A DNA stretch of 64,000 bases, from the NCBI RefSeq assembly GCF_910592395.1, contig NC_088311.1:14324501-14388500 (forward strand). Reading direction: 5' to 3'. This DNA is from Lineus longissimus (taxonomy: Eukaryota > Nemertea > Pilidiophora > Heteronemertea > Lineidae). This document shows positions 1 to 12,705 of this stretch, piece by piece (the first letter of the stretch is position 1; the number at the start of each line of letters is the position of its first letter). The translations under genes were made by a program, and so were the position numbers. The notes under the pieces were generated by a model, which saw only the letters and a program-made list of their open reading frames with translations, ran no database searches and was not told the DNA's origin.

Positions 1-167
1 TTGAACTCTGATCTGGGAAGTCTCTATATTCAATGTTTATTACAGTTTTCATTTAATTATCTAATTTATCAATCAATTAGATCTAATCGATCTGACTTTG
101 TCCTGAGAGCAAAGCTCGATCACTTTATTATGTTTCTTGGTGAGATACCTTGATGGTAAAGGCACTG

Positions 168-482
168 TTATTTCCCATTACTAACAGCTACAGTTCCACC
201 CAGTTTCAGAACCTCTTCTCGGTTGGCCTGACTAGGTGAACCAATATCTATTCTTAAAAACCTTCTTGGGAAGTAGGAGTAACGAATTGTTGTTGTTCCC
301 AATAAGACAGTTTGGTACAGTGTATTGATGATGTCTTTCTTTCCTGGTGTATCCATTAGGTTAGAAGGAAATCTAATGCTGTAAGAAGGTAATCTGTGAA
401 CTTGTATGGCCCCATTCTTGCTTCTTTTGCGATCGATAATCGTATTCCACCCTTTTGTTTGGAAGCTAGTTACCTGAACCAT
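168..482 (-). other. Unassigned open frame downstream of capsid relic
   Basis: A 104-codon open frame that begins inside the capsid relic, in a frame different from its HGSG motif, and continues leftwards. The first dozen codons are a frame shadow of the capsid end. The remainder has no motif I recognise and does not resemble the capsid C-terminus. It may be the residue of the next Polinton gene or simply open by chance. No function is assigned. Confidence 0.2.
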
Positions 483-1569
483 GAAGATGGTTATCCTCTG
501 TAGTTCTCAGATACAACCACAACCCGTAATGGTTAGTGTCACCGAAGTATTTCTCCATTGTCATGTAACAGCCATGAGTTTTCTTCAGATCTTCAGACAT
601 GAACTGTTTCTTGATCTCCTCCCATTGTTCCATCATCTCATTCCTTTGGGGAACAATTGATTAGAAACACTCTCTATTGTAATCTGCCCTTAAGTGAAAC
701 TAGGGTTTTCAACCATCTCGGAATCTCTAGAACTCGACATAATCTGACACAAGTAGAAGCAATATGCCTTTAATATATATCCTTGGAAAACCAATGTTCT
801 CTTTTATAAGTGTATCGTTAGCTTTAACACTGACAGTCTTGAAATTATCTATCCAATCGTAATAGATTGAGAAGCCAGAATTGTAGTTGTTACTGACTTG
901 ACTGGCTATTGTCTTGTCAGTTACTATGTCGTATTCAAAACATATGCTATCAAGTTTGTAGTTCATGAATACAATTTTGTCTGTTACATTGATTTCCACC
1001 TTGGGTACTGATGTGATTTCAATGATAATGTCCTCGTGAAACGGAAACCTGTAAAACGGGGCATGATTGTAAAACAGCTCAAAATCTAATGGTATCTTGT
1101 ATTTCAATGTCTTTCCGTCACTAGTTTCATCAGTAACATTGGCTACAGCTACACCAGATCTTAGCTACCTGGGATTGTCTGATTGAATACCTTGAAACAC
1201 CCTATCGTTTCTTTCTTCGTCTGTAAACCACAAATCTTTAAATGTCGAGATCAAATATCTGTTCTGTTCCCCATGTAACCAATATCTTGGAAATCAGGTT
1301 TCTACCGGGGTTGTTAACCACACTGTTTTTAGAATCACCGGAAATGGTGATATCAGCCGACAGAAAAAGAGATCTAGGGACAAAGAATGTATTCTTGACT
1401 CTCTCAATGCCGGTATCCTAATTTGCAGTGTTTCTTCTGATTTACCAGTAACATGTGGCTTACAAGTAACTAGATCAGTTTTATGATCATTAACCAGTTT
1501 AGACTTACTATTATTATTATGTTCTACCTGAACAGGTTTCTTAATGACATCATTCAATTCACTGCTCAA
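483..1569 (-). pseudogene. Polinton/Maverick major capsid protein, decayed copy 1
   Basis: The minus strand encodes a broken double-jelly-roll capsid protein like those of Polinton (Maverick) elements in cnidarians and other invertebrates. Family-like segments follow in the right order: an N-terminal jelly-roll part with VVNNPGRN near 1,280-1,330, a DLWFT.EERNDRVFQGIQ stretch near 1,190-1,240, the open segment 727-1,107 containing KYKIPLDFEL, and a C-terminal part ending in the hallmark HGSG near 480. The segments lie in three frames and are separated by stops, for instance a TAG just before LRSGVAV. The capsid role is known for the family. Here it is a relic. It is a diverged paralogue of the copy at 28.3-29.2 kb. 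The family assignment rests on remembered motif patterns, not on a search. Confidence 0.72.
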
Positions 1570-1991
1570 TGTTCTTTACTAGCGAGAAGTCATATGTTGA
1601 CATATCATTATGTTGTGTTGCTATCGGGTAATAAATCATGTAACTAGTAATTCAATTAGTACGACTATTTAACAACCTTTTACCACTATTGGGAACACGC
1701 ACTTTACCCCAGTTATAGGAAATTTATGCTTGGATTTGCGATGGCCTTTTTCCTTATATTAGCAGGAAAACGAACTTTTCTTGGGCTGATTTAAGGAATC
1801 GTAAAGGATAGTCGTACTCTCATCTTTCTTTAACGGCCCTTGGTTAAGGGTTAGTTACCTCAGTTTCTTATTCGACATCTTTCGCCCCCGAAAAAAAAGT
1901 AATGAGGGTAATAAAACGAGAATAACAAAAAGAAAGTGAAACAGTCGGTGCTCTTGTGCATGTGCTACAATTAACGCTGGGTGACATGCTT

Positions 1992-2011
1992 GACCCCCCC
2001 CCCCCCCCCCC
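1992..2011 (+). repeat. Poly-C run
   Basis: An uninterrupted run of about 20 C directly followed by short CA dinucleotides. It lies immediately upstream of the short tandem array. It produces poly-glycine shadow reading frames on the minus strand that should not be annotated as genes. Confidence 0.9.
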
Positions 2012-2031
2012 CACACATACACACATCTCAC

Positions 2032-2165
2032 AAGTCCGACGTCCCATGAGTTCGACATCCCACGATTTCGACATCTAACGAGTCCGACATCTTACAAGTC
2101 CCACATCTTATAAGTCCGACATCCCCACAGGTCCGACATCCCACAAGTCCGACCTTCCATACGCC
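2032..2165 (+). repeat. Short tandem array, about 19-bp unit
   Basis: Seven or so imperfect copies of a unit resembling agtccgacatcccacaa. Variants have cgag, caca or tata at the joint. Degenerate versions (cccggtctttatgtgctccgg and similar) continue to about 2,490 and keep a 163-codon plus-strand frame at 2,229-2,720 open without protein-like composition. Confidence 0.8.
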
Positions 2166-2879
2166 CGAAAGATATGAACTATATGAAGAACATTTTAAAA
2201 ACGAAGGCTGATATTTCTAGTTCTCTGAATGGTCGAAAAGGTTGTTCAAGTCCGAGTTGAATATCATGCTGAAGGAATACATTTTGTTCCGTTTGGCCCT
2301 AGTTATCTGAAGAGTGTTGGCAAGACTTGCGTTATCTGGACATTTTGTCTACATATAACACGTTCGCATCGGCATGTTGAAGAAATAATGCTCCAGAATT
2401 TGTTCTTTTTTTACGTGTCCCGGTCTTTATGTGCTCCGGGTTCTATACGTCCCAGTCGGAAGGTTATGGATCAAGGGTTCTATGTTTGGGTGTTATCACA
2501 GATTTTGGCGGATATCAGTGTTGAAATATTAACGCTCTGCATGATGAAGCCGAGAATATGCTCTAAATCAGAGATAATGGAAACCACCAAAAGAGCACAG
2601 ATAACATTCGTGGATTGTAGCCATGATCAATATGACATTTATTTTTCTTTTCAATCTCTACAGAGTTTGCTACTTATCAGCTCAAGGATGTGTAGAATTG
2701 TAAGTGGAAAAATTCTATAAAATGAAAACGATTTACGACAGTGCCTACTTCACAGCAAAAAGAAACTAAGGAAATGACATGAAGGCCAACCGCTCAAATT
2801 TAAAAGTTTAAAAAAAAATTATCATTACCACAAAAAAAATATATTTCCAGAAATATTAAGAATATGAAGATAATGAAAT

Positions 2880-4065
<1,186 letters not shown>

Positions 4066-4464
4066 AAAGGAAGGAAAGACTTTTCCAATGACTATGACCT
4101 TAAACGGGGTTCTCATTAGCAAATTTCTATAGAAGAAGTCTAAACACAGATATACAGACAGTTTGTTTTTATTCTTAGCTCCGTGCGTTCGAGAGATAGA
4201 CCAAAGAGAATGTCCTGTGAGAATGGCACTGAAAATGTCGCTATGGCAACAGCAAGCGCCATTTGAAAAAAATACTACCATGGGAACGAAACTCTACTAT
4301 CGCGAATATTTGACACCAAGATAATCTATTTTGATAATTCAATGGATTCTTCTTGACCTCTGTCGGCCACACGAAAACTCTCTCAGCGCCAGGATTTAAG
4401 TTAAAAGGTTTCAACACTGTTTTTATCAGATTTCTTCATTTTAAAGGAAGTGTCGTAGTTTTAC

Positions 4465-4593
4465 CTGGTAGCTCCAAGGAATCCACAATCAGTGTAGCCA
4501 ATCTTGACCTTCTCGTGCACCTTCACCATCTCCATCATAGTCTTGCTCCTCTGGACAGAGTTAACAGGCTGGTCGTTTGAGCAGCACCAGTTA
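4465..4593 (-). CDS. Putative internal exon of a secreted cysteine-containing protein
   Basis: Read on the minus strand, a polypyrimidine-rich acceptor (ttatcttctag) precedes 129 nt of open, protein-like sequence that ends at a CCAG|GTAAAA donor. The peptide begins NWCCSNDQPVNS and ends GYTDCGFLGAT. It contains three cysteines, suggesting an extracellular domain. It enters with one nucleotide and leaves with two, which is the phase left by the signal-peptide exon at 7,446-7,612. I therefore infer that the two belong to one gene with a ~2.85-kb intron. The spacing of the CC pair and the later C-G-F loosely recalls EMI-type disulfide domains, but I do not assign a family. No third exon was found to the left, where the Helitron-like element lies. 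Confidence 0.45.
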
Positions 4594-4977
4594 CTAGAAG
4601 ATAATACGTTGATTGTTATCACAATTTAGCGTTACCACAAAACCAGCCGTTCACGAGATAAAGTTAATAGTAAGTTTCACTCCGAAAGAAAAATATTCAA
4701 AAGCGCCCTCCTTCAAACTTAGTGAAAGTCTTCGCATGAAATTTATTGGAGACCAGTCCATCTTTAGGGCTTTAGAAGATGATACTAAAGAAAATGTGTC
4801 TAAAGAAATACTGCTCAGAGATCCAGACAGCAACTTACATGTGGCAAAACAATAAGCGACGACATGCAATCTCAGAACTCTAGTGAGATTCTGTGAATAT
4901 GATTGGCTGATACACGTCACGTGACAGTGTGGTATTCGCAATGTTGCCCGCTCGATCCAGCTGGTCGACATTTTGCC

Positions 4978-5470
4978 ATGTCTCCCGGCGTGACGATATT
5001 CGGCATGTTACTCTCCTTGGCGGGCAATATTTACTTTTTTTAGCAGATAATATGTCAAGAGTGTGTCGTTTCTCCCGGCAAAATAGACAATCATACTATA
5101 CTGCCTAATACACACTAACATCACGAGGTTTTCTGTTGAGTTTTGATTGCATATAAGTTGATGATATCCGCCACGACCAGTGTTTTCTTCGACGTCGGCA
5201 TCTTTACGTAAAAAGCCGATATAAAAGGACGCGCCATCTCCTGGATGATGGTGAAACTGGTGTGCCCACCGCACCTGGCGTTTCAATTAACCGAATAATT
5301 GTAGGCCTATTCTTAAAATAAACAATGACTTTTGGTACAAGATAATAAAAATTTCCCTACACGTCGGGTAACATGCCAAATGTTGCCCCTTCGGGATGCA
5401 ATGTTATCCCGGCGGGCGGCATTCGGCATGTTACTCTCCGTGGCGGTCAATATTTATATAATGCCCTGCA
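4978..5470 (+). repeat. Diverged direct repeat pair
   Basis: A block with the words attcggcatgttactctcc and ggcaatatt occurs at about 4,983-5,035 and again at about 5,408-5,457, with ~80-90 percent similarity by eye. The intervening DNA has no gene that I can support. The flanking 4,600-4,980 and 5,480-6,860 stretches hold only short chance frames. Confidence 0.55.
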
Positions 5471-6869
5471 CGGAGAAAATCGCGTATATCGGGTCATCAA
5501 AAAAACACTACCAGTATTTCAGGGCAGTGACATGTTTTCATCCACGACCGGAAGTGTGGCACATTCACACAGAGCTTATTAAAATGTTAAGTTGTGGTAA
5601 ATACATGGCTGGGTTGGATCAAAGTGGAATTTATTTTCAATGTGTAGTCGATTCCAAATCTACAGAGTCAGGGAATGTGACCAACTTGCATCCGTTGTCT
5701 GCGGAGGTTGCTTCCTGTTGTAGCGCGTGAGGTACATACCATTAGATCCAACAGGTTATGAATGTGTTGGCATGTTAACCTGCCAATTTTGAAAATGGGC
5801 CCTGGGGCACCCTACAATGATGATATGCTACTGAATACATGTATTGTTATTTATGATAATAATTATATACATTCTTTCCATAAAACACACTGTGCGTAAT
5901 AGCTTTAGGTTATTTTTCACAAAGTTATAAGCTATTGAGTTTTGATGATGGCGCCACACCCAATGCATACGTTTGAGGCCACCTCATATAGCCAGTAGAT
6001 AAACTCCTATTATATCCATGCATGATTCGCAATTTGTTCGCTTTCCATATGTCATACCAGCTCTGCATTTTTCTCTGTATTTGATGCACATCATGCTTGA
6101 AGAACCTTATTACCAGATAAACACAACAATATTTCGTTGAAAGACCAAACAACACAGATTTTCTAACTTTATTAAATACAATTTCCTTTCCTAGGATAGG
6201 CAAGCTCGGCAAACTTGAAGGCCTGTTAAGATGCTCGGCAATTTGGAGAACTCATTCTCCAGTTAATTTCACTTCAATTGTATCTTATTATTCAGTGGCT
6301 GATCCACTGTTGCTTCAGACTCAAACAATACATTTTTCATATGTTTTTTTGGTCCTTTTCACCTGAAATAGACAGCAGATTTCATACCCAATGTTTTAAC
6401 CATGACCTATTCAATAAACATGACGATTTTCAGCTAACTGCTAGTATTTTTTCATTGAATTTAAGGCTCCATAACAATGCAATTGTCTCTTAATTAGGTC
6501 AGGGTAATTATAATCATTTTATTTTCACCACTATGAAATACACCATCCCTGCAAATATGAAGTGAATCGGATTTTCAGTAGCGGAAATGCATTTGATCAG
6601 ATTTTCCTGCCATCACCTTTGGCTCTATATATAAATATTTGTTTAGGAATATATAAATTGTGTTCTAAGACTGGACTGATGTTTTCCGTATACTAGGATA
6701 CTATGGTACCTCATATCACAGCATCGTTAATACGGATTAAAGCTATATTTGCGTACTGCAACATTATGTCATCATTAAACACTGCTGCAAAATGCTATTC
6801 TTTTTCAGCAAATTTAAGTAGATGCGTAAAAGTGCTTACATAGGTCATTCCAACAATTACACGTTTATT

Positions 6870-7065
6870 TAACGTTTAAATTTAATTAAATGTATAACCT
6901 CTATGCACCTTTCAAAAGCTTTAAGACAGTATCTTTAAGTTGCCTTTAATGCACTATTTATTGAACTTGGTCTGCCCAATGATAGATACATCTTTTGGCA
7001 TTATTAAGCCAAACTTAAAGCTGCTTAAAAATCGTATTTCGTCCGGTGATTTGTTCTAAAGCTTA
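6870..7065 (+). repeat. Dispersed repeat, copy 1
   Basis: About 190 bp with ctatgcacctttca, a taatgcactat block, ttggcattattaagccaaactt and ttcgtccggtg. A clearly related copy lies at 13,262-13,440. It is probably an old interspersed repeat, and no ends could be defined. Confidence 0.6.
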
Positions 7066-7445
7066 AACTACCGGACCGGAGCGAGATATCTTGGACACCC
7101 TTCAGAGAAGGCAAATAAGGCTGGCTTCTGGTACTTATACTTAGGGTATGTGGATGGCAGAGGTACGGTCGTTCGGTTTTTGACCAACCTGTATAACAGA
7201 TTCGAGCGGAATGGTGACTCTAGTCGCTTTGAGAGGTAATATTGTCATCATATTATTATTGTGGGTTCCTGTGCGAATACTGCTGGTGGCATTTCTAGCT
7301 TGGGTATTCACATGAGCTTACTTTAGGACCCAGCATTATTTTATCTCGTTTAGTCCATGCCGAACAAGAAACTTTTGATATTTTCTCTTCCGAAAATACA
7401 ATGCCACCCCTTTGTTGGAATTAAATCTATTAGATGACGTCTTAC

Positions 7446-7612
7446 CTGTTTTCACCCCGTTTCTTGTGGATCTTGGATCCTCTGATCGCATTCTTGAGGC
7501 CTACTGGAAGACTCGCATAGGGCGTGTCAGCAAGGATCTGCAGTTCATAAGGAGTGGGATCCCATGCAATAGCAGCACCGACACACACCAATAAGAGAAA
7601 AAGTATTTGCAT
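7446..7612 (-). CDS. Putative first exon of a secreted protein (signal peptide)
   Basis: On the minus strand an ATG at 7,612 opens a textbook signal peptide (MQILFLLLVCVGAAIA, cleavage likely before WDP). A short pro-like stretch rich in charged residues follows, containing GLKNAIRG and a dibasic KKR. The exon stops at a consensus donor CAG|GTAAGA (exon end 7,446), so the downstream in-frame TAA lies in the intron. A TTG-initiated extension upstream is unlikely to be used. An AATAAAAC box lies about 65 bp upstream. The phase matches the exon at 4,465-4,593. I infer a small secreted host protein, and the family is not recognised. Confidence 0.5.
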
Positions 7613-8146
7613 TCTAAGAGCTGGTTTGACCAACAGCAGCTACAGCAGTCAAATGAATAAAAGGCCTACAAGTTTTATTCTTATTTATCAATTAATTAAT
7701 CCTATCTGTATCCGATTTGTATTGATATGACCTGAGATAGAAAGAGTCTAATTGAAGTTGTAAACTTGGTGTTGCATTAGTGCACGCTTATCAATTTCCG
7801 CTCGTCACAGCTGCAAATGTAACTGGGTTGAAGAGGATTGAAATCATGATGTTCTTGGAACGATACCTACACTGTACGTTGTAGCCAGCGAAGTATGTAG
7901 CTACTTCTTTAAAAATATCTTTCGACTTCTTCTAAAAGAAAGAATACAAACGTTTTAACTGTTTACTCCAGATAAAGAAATGGCTAGTATTTTAAAAACA
8001 TGTAGCCCTATTGGCTAATATAGAATGGTAGTTGATAAAGCTTGGAATCAGTGAAACCATGTAACCAGTGATAAACCTTGGAATAGTCTGTACTAAACCG
8101 TGGAATCACTGTGCAAGTACCGCGTGAAATCGGGCGCATTCCTTCC

Positions 8147-8589
8147 GAGACAAGACCACTTATGAATATTCATAGGTTGGAGGGTGGAGGCCTATCAATT
8201 AGACGAGTGCATGTTTTTAAATCTCAAGTACATATTTGGAGAGGTATTGAAAAAATATTTGTTGTGGCAAGTCTACAGATATAAAGAAATTATTTGTTGA
8301 AAATATTAATTTCGAATTTTGCTAATTGGGTAATAGGGGGCGTTTTTTGAGTTTTTTCTGCCAGTTGGCTGAAAAGAGTGGAAATATCAAAGTCTGTCTA
8401 ATTTGTCGATTATCAAAAAATTTCCGTGGTCAACTACCAGTTAATTTTTCACCATTTACTTGCCCGACTGTCCGGAATAACATAATCTAAATTTCAGATT
8501 CACAACCCACGCAGTATTTGATGCGTCGCGGTCAAACATTTACAATTTAACTGCTAAAAGGCTTAAAAAATCAATTGTGGGCTTGTCTC
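8147..8589 (+). mobile_element. 443-bp element with inverted ends, copy 1
   Basis: Starts GAGACAAGACCAC and ends in the near complement gggcttgtctc (one mismatch to copy 2). It has no coding capacity. It is flanked on the left by TTCC and on the right by CATT. It is near-identical to 9,140-9,582 in direct orientation, and the two are separated by 550 bp of unrelated sequence. Alternatives are a MITE or the terminal repeat of a small LTR-like unit, although it lacks TG..CA ends. Confidence 0.75.
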
Positions 8590-9139
8590 CATTTACACTA
8601 CATTTTGGGTCAATTTAGTGAAAAATTTGAATGTACTCAAATCACTCTAATTCATTTAGAATATTGTATTGCTGATGATTTAAGGTCAGAACAAGCCAAA
8701 ATAATGAGAAAAAAACTTATTTTGACCCCAATGTGAGCCAACCTAACCCCGGTCTAAGTTCGGTTTTATTTTTACAAGTCTTGTTGTTCTGCCATTCATT
8801 TTGTAATTCCTTTAAAACTACTTAGGCCTTGATTCTGAAAGTTTTGCCCTAAGCAGCAAAGATATTCCGAAATCACATCCTAAACTTCTAGCTCCATAGC
8901 TTGCTTATTCTGGCCAGGGCTGGTCTTTGAATTTGGTCCTGTTGGCTGCAAAATCATGACTTTTTGTCGATTTTGTCCTCTTTCGTCGCTTTTGGCACAG
9001 TTGTACCACTCTTGGAAATGTCTCTCATTTCTCCAAAAATGTTCAGATATGACTTTCCTTTGTTCGAGAGTTGTGGGATGTCATCTACATTAGTTTGAAA
9101 AAAATCTAAAAATGTTAACACCTGAAATCTACCTTCATT

Positions 9140-9582
9140 GAGACAAGACCACTAATGAATATTCATAGGTTGGAGGGTCGAGGCCTATCAATTAGACGAG
9201 TGCATGTTTTTAACTCTCAAGTACATATTTGGAGAGGTATTGAAAAAATATTTGTTGTGGCAAGTCTACAGATATAAAGAAATTATTTGATGAAAAAATT
9301 AATTTCGAATTTTGCTAATTGGGTAATAATGGGCGTGTTTTGAATTTTTTCTGCCAGTTGGCTGAAAAGAGTGGAAATATCAAAGTCTGTCTAATTTGTC
9401 GATTATCAAAAAATTTCCGTGGTCAACTACCAGTTAATTTTCACCATTTACTTGCCCGACTGTCCGGAATAACATAATCTAAATTTCAGATTCACAACCC
9501 CACGCAGTATTTGATGCGTCGCGGTCAAACATTGACAATTTAACTGCTAAAAGGCTTAAAAAATCAATTGTGGTCTTGTCTC
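9140..9582 (+). mobile_element. 443-bp element with inverted ends, copy 2
   Basis: Perfect 13-bp terminal inverted repeats (GAGACAAGACCAC on both sides). Its length is identical to copy 1, with only a few substitutions and compensating 1-nt indels. It is flanked on the left by CATT and on the right by TTCC, the mirror image of copy 1. The 8,590-9,139 spacer holds no gene and no motif that I recognise. Confidence 0.78.
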
Positions 9583-9857
9583 TTCCACGATTTATACCCT
9601 CCCAACTGCCAATCTCGTCCCAGCTGACTTTATTGATAGCAATTTGCCAGTAGTTCCAGAATCAACCTTTTTGTGGAGGATGACGTCATCATTGATTGGA
9701 AATGTGCATTGGAAATGTGCATTGGAAATGTGTTGTTGTCGTTAGAAAATAAACTTATATTCATGACGGGCCGCCATTTGCAAATATCTAATTATTGCTC
9801 TTCGATGAAAGCAAAAGTAAGCTTTTGTGATTGTTTTGTATTCCATGTACTAATATG

Positions 9858-10032
9858 TAAAGTCAAGGACTTAGTGAGCCCCCCTTTAGGTCGGGGGAGC
9901 TTCCCCGAACCCCCCTACGAGCACATGTTAAGTGCAAGCTCTAATATGTAAAGTCAAGAACTTAGTGAGCCCCCCTTTAGGTCGGGGGAGCTCCCCCGAA
10001 CCCCCCTACGAGCATATGTTAAGTGCAAGCTC
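9858..10032 (+). repeat. Two tandem ~90-bp C/G-rich units
   Basis: A unit containing taaagtcaagaacttagtga, then gccccccttt, then a ggggagct-type block and acgagcatatgttaagtg occurs twice in tandem. Blocks of C and G alternate so that each strand could form hairpins. No coding signal is present. Confidence 0.8.
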
Positions 10033-11021
10033 TAACAACTACAGCTGTTACAATGGGGGGACACCCCCCAAACCCCCCTCCGTCGACATAGGTTTTTACC
10101 AGTGCGTTGGGGGGAAGCTCCCCCCAAACCCCCCCCCGGTGGACAGTCAACTAGCCCTTCTGTGTCATACTGCTGGAGGGGGGGGGGGGGTGCGATGGGA
10201 CCATCCATATAGTTCCTTCCGACACATTTTTGTTTTGGTAATGTAATACATTGTGATTGACCTTATTCACGGGAATCGGGCGTTTCCAGTGATATACGAC
10301 ACAAATGGGTTGTCCTCATGCATTCACTTTCGAAACGCATTTTAAAATAGATGTTACGTCCTGTTAATGGGGCACGTCATCATCGCGTACATTTGGGAAA
10401 AACTCCCTAACGAGACCGGAGCAGACGGCTGAAAGTAGTTTAATTATTGGCCGCTAGGGTACAGAATGTACGTCGCTCACCCGAATTTTTCACGCAACTA
10501 TAGCTAAATAGAGCTAGTTCTAGTTTGTGATTCAATTTGATACTTCAGATTTGGGCAGTAGACCAATATAACTTAGTCGTCAGTGTGGTTTTAAGCTGGA
10601 AAAACGTATTTGTTTTTCTTAAAGTGCCTTTTTTGGACGGGTGTGTGCGATTGTTTTGTTTTTATGTCACGTGACCTCGATCATGTCGACACAAAATTGA
10701 AATAAACCACCCTTTTCTGTCATTATTTAGGACGGATATTTCTCTGATAAAAATATTAATATAATTGGCCAATTTCTTAGGCATATGATGTAGCGAATTC
10801 CCATGAAGATTTAAATTAATTTAAATTAATTTCAACCAATGGGATAGCAACCACCACCGGAAGATCGCGGAGAAATCGGTAAACTCAACGGAGTTAATTC
10901 AGAAAAATACCAAAAAAAATTGTTTGTAGGGTATACAATCTCTCTTTATTTCTCATCATTCATTTACATTATCTACTCCCGCACACACGTGTATCTTAAG
11001 AGCCCCTCCTAAAGGGGGGCT
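10033..11021 (+). repeat. ~990-bp C/G-rich repeat, copy A
   Basis: Begins taacaactacagctgttac, runs through C6/G7-12 blocks and an AT-rich half with ttaaattaatttaaatt, and ends agcccctcctaaaggggggc. It is followed head-to-tail by copy B. No open frame has protein-like composition. The proline/glycine-rich frames in it are shadows of the C/G runs. Confidence 0.85.
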
Positions 11022-12019
11022 TAACAACTACAGCTGTTACAATGGGGGGGGGGGGGGGACACCCCCCAAACCCCCTCCGTCGACATAGGTTTTTACCAGT
11101 GCGTTGGGGGGAAGCTCCCCCAAACCCCCCCGGTGGACAGTCAACTAGCCCTTCTGTGTCATACTGCTGGAGGGGGGGGGGGGTGCGATGGGACCATCCA
11201 TATAGTTCCTTCCGACACATTTTTGTTTTGGTAATGTAATACATTGTGATTGTCCTTATTCACGGGAATCGGGCGTTTCCAGTGATATACGACACTTAAA
11301 TGGATTGTCCTCATGCATTCACTTTGGAAACGCATTTTAAAATAGATGTTACGTCCTGTTAATGGGGCACGTCATCATCGCGTACATTTGGGAAAAACTC
11401 CCTAACGAGACCGGAGCAGACGGCTGAAAGTAGTTTAATTATTGGCCGCTAGGGTTCAGAATGTCGCTCACCCGAATTTTTCACGCAACGTTTGCTAAAA
11501 TAGAGCTAGTTCTAGTTTGTAATTCATTTTGATACTTCAGATTTGGGTAGTAGACTAAAATAACTTAGTCGTCAGTGTGGTTTTAAGCAGGAAAAACGTA
11601 TTTGTTTTTCTTAAAGTGCTTTTTTTGGACGGGTGTGTGCGATTGTTTTGTTTTTACGTCACGTGACCTCGACCATGTCGACACGAAATTGAAATAAACC
11701 ACCCTTTTCTGTCATTATTTAGGACGGATATTTCTCTAATAAAAATATTAATATAATTGGCCAATTTCTTAGGCATATGATGTAGCGAATTCCCATGAAG
11801 ATTTAAATTTAATTTAACTTAATTTCAACCAATGGGATAGCAACCACCACCGGAAGATCGCGGAGAAATCGGTAAACTCAACGGAGTTAATTCAGAAAAA
11901 TACCAAAAAAAATTGTTTGTAGGATATACAATATAGTTACTCTCTTTATTTCTAATCATTCATTATATACTCCCGCACACACGTGTATCTTAAGAGCCCC
12001 TCCTAAGAGGGGGGCTTAA
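11022..12019 (+). repeat. ~1-kb C/G-rich repeat, copy B
   Basis: A direct tandem copy of 10,033-11,021 with roughly 95 percent identity by eye, differing in homopolymer lengths and small indels. The same short hairpin-forming agcccctcct...ggggggct sequence closes both copies, which would fit a tandem array generated from one unit. Confidence 0.85.
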
Positions 12020-12210
12020 AATAAAACGTTTTTATTCGAAGAATCATTTGTATATATATAATGCTCTGATAAAGCTCAGTAGATGTGACAAACATGCACA
12101 CGGGAATCATTAAAACATGTGTTCGCTTAGAACTGGTTACATCACGAAAATATCTCTACATCTCTCGATGTGTACATGAATATGTTCGAAATCGCTCACA
12201 GCGAAGGAAT

Positions 12211-12303
12211 TTATTCACATTTTTCATCTCCAAACCCGGCTAAAACCTTCGGTAATAAACCTTCATCTACGTTTCTACGGATAAGTGCCAGCCGGTACTG
12301 CAT
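12211..12303 (-). other. Possible 30-codon coding end, unrecognised
   Basis: On the minus strand an ATG begins MQYRLALIRRNVDEGLL and ends DEKCE before TAA. The frame stays open upstream to about 12,400, where CCAAT-like and palindromic sequence starts. The composition is protein-like, but there is no splice acceptor of good quality and no family match. It could be the last exon of a small gene or chance. Confidence 0.2.
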
Positions 12304-12639
12304 GGTGTAGTCAATCTTTTCTGTATCACCCTGTATGATCACACCGCTCCGTAGTTCAAATAGGCCCCATGTGGTGGCGTAATGAGCGGAGCGCTGATTG
12401 GTTCATATTATGGGTGTGTGGTGTGTGACGTGCATGCCTATATTTAGGAGATCAGTAATGTACACTGGAGGCGAGGTATGACTGGGTTGTTCTAAAATAT
12501 TGATTATTGAATCGGATATGCGACTGATTTCAAAACTACCGTCAAATTCCAATCTGGTCATGTAAAAATAAGCTCCAAATATTGATTCGTAACAACCTTA
12601 GGTTCAAATGGCATTATTTCATGTTTTTATGCATTTTTA

Positions 12640-12705
12640 GGACTGATTCCAAGGTTTATCACTGGTTTCAAGGTTCCACTGGTTCCAAGCTTTATCACCT
12701 ACCGT
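12640..12705 (-). repeat. Inverted copy of the 8,031-8,095 sequence
   Basis: On the minus strand this reads gtgataaagcttggaaccag followed by gataaaccttggaatcag. That closely matches plus-strand 8,031-8,095 (gataaagcttggaatcag, then gataaaccttggaat). The two are ~4.6 kb apart and face each other, and could be old inverted ends of a larger element. Confidence 0.5.

Noticed and set aside
1855-2074. Glycine-run minus-strand frames
   Set aside because: Shadows of the poly-C tract.
2229-2720. 163-codon plus-strand frame
   Set aside because: Composition follows degenerate copies of the short tandem array. No domain, no splice or start context.
8147-9582. Reading the 443-bp pair as ordinary LTRs
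   Set aside because: Ends are GAGAC...GTCTC instead of TG...CA, and the 550-bp interior has no primer site, purine tract or coding sequence. The LTR label is not justified.
9673-11244. Pro/Gly-rich frames on both strands
   Set aside because: Produced by C/G blocks of the tandem repeats. The same peptides recur in each repeat copy and change frame with homopolymer length.
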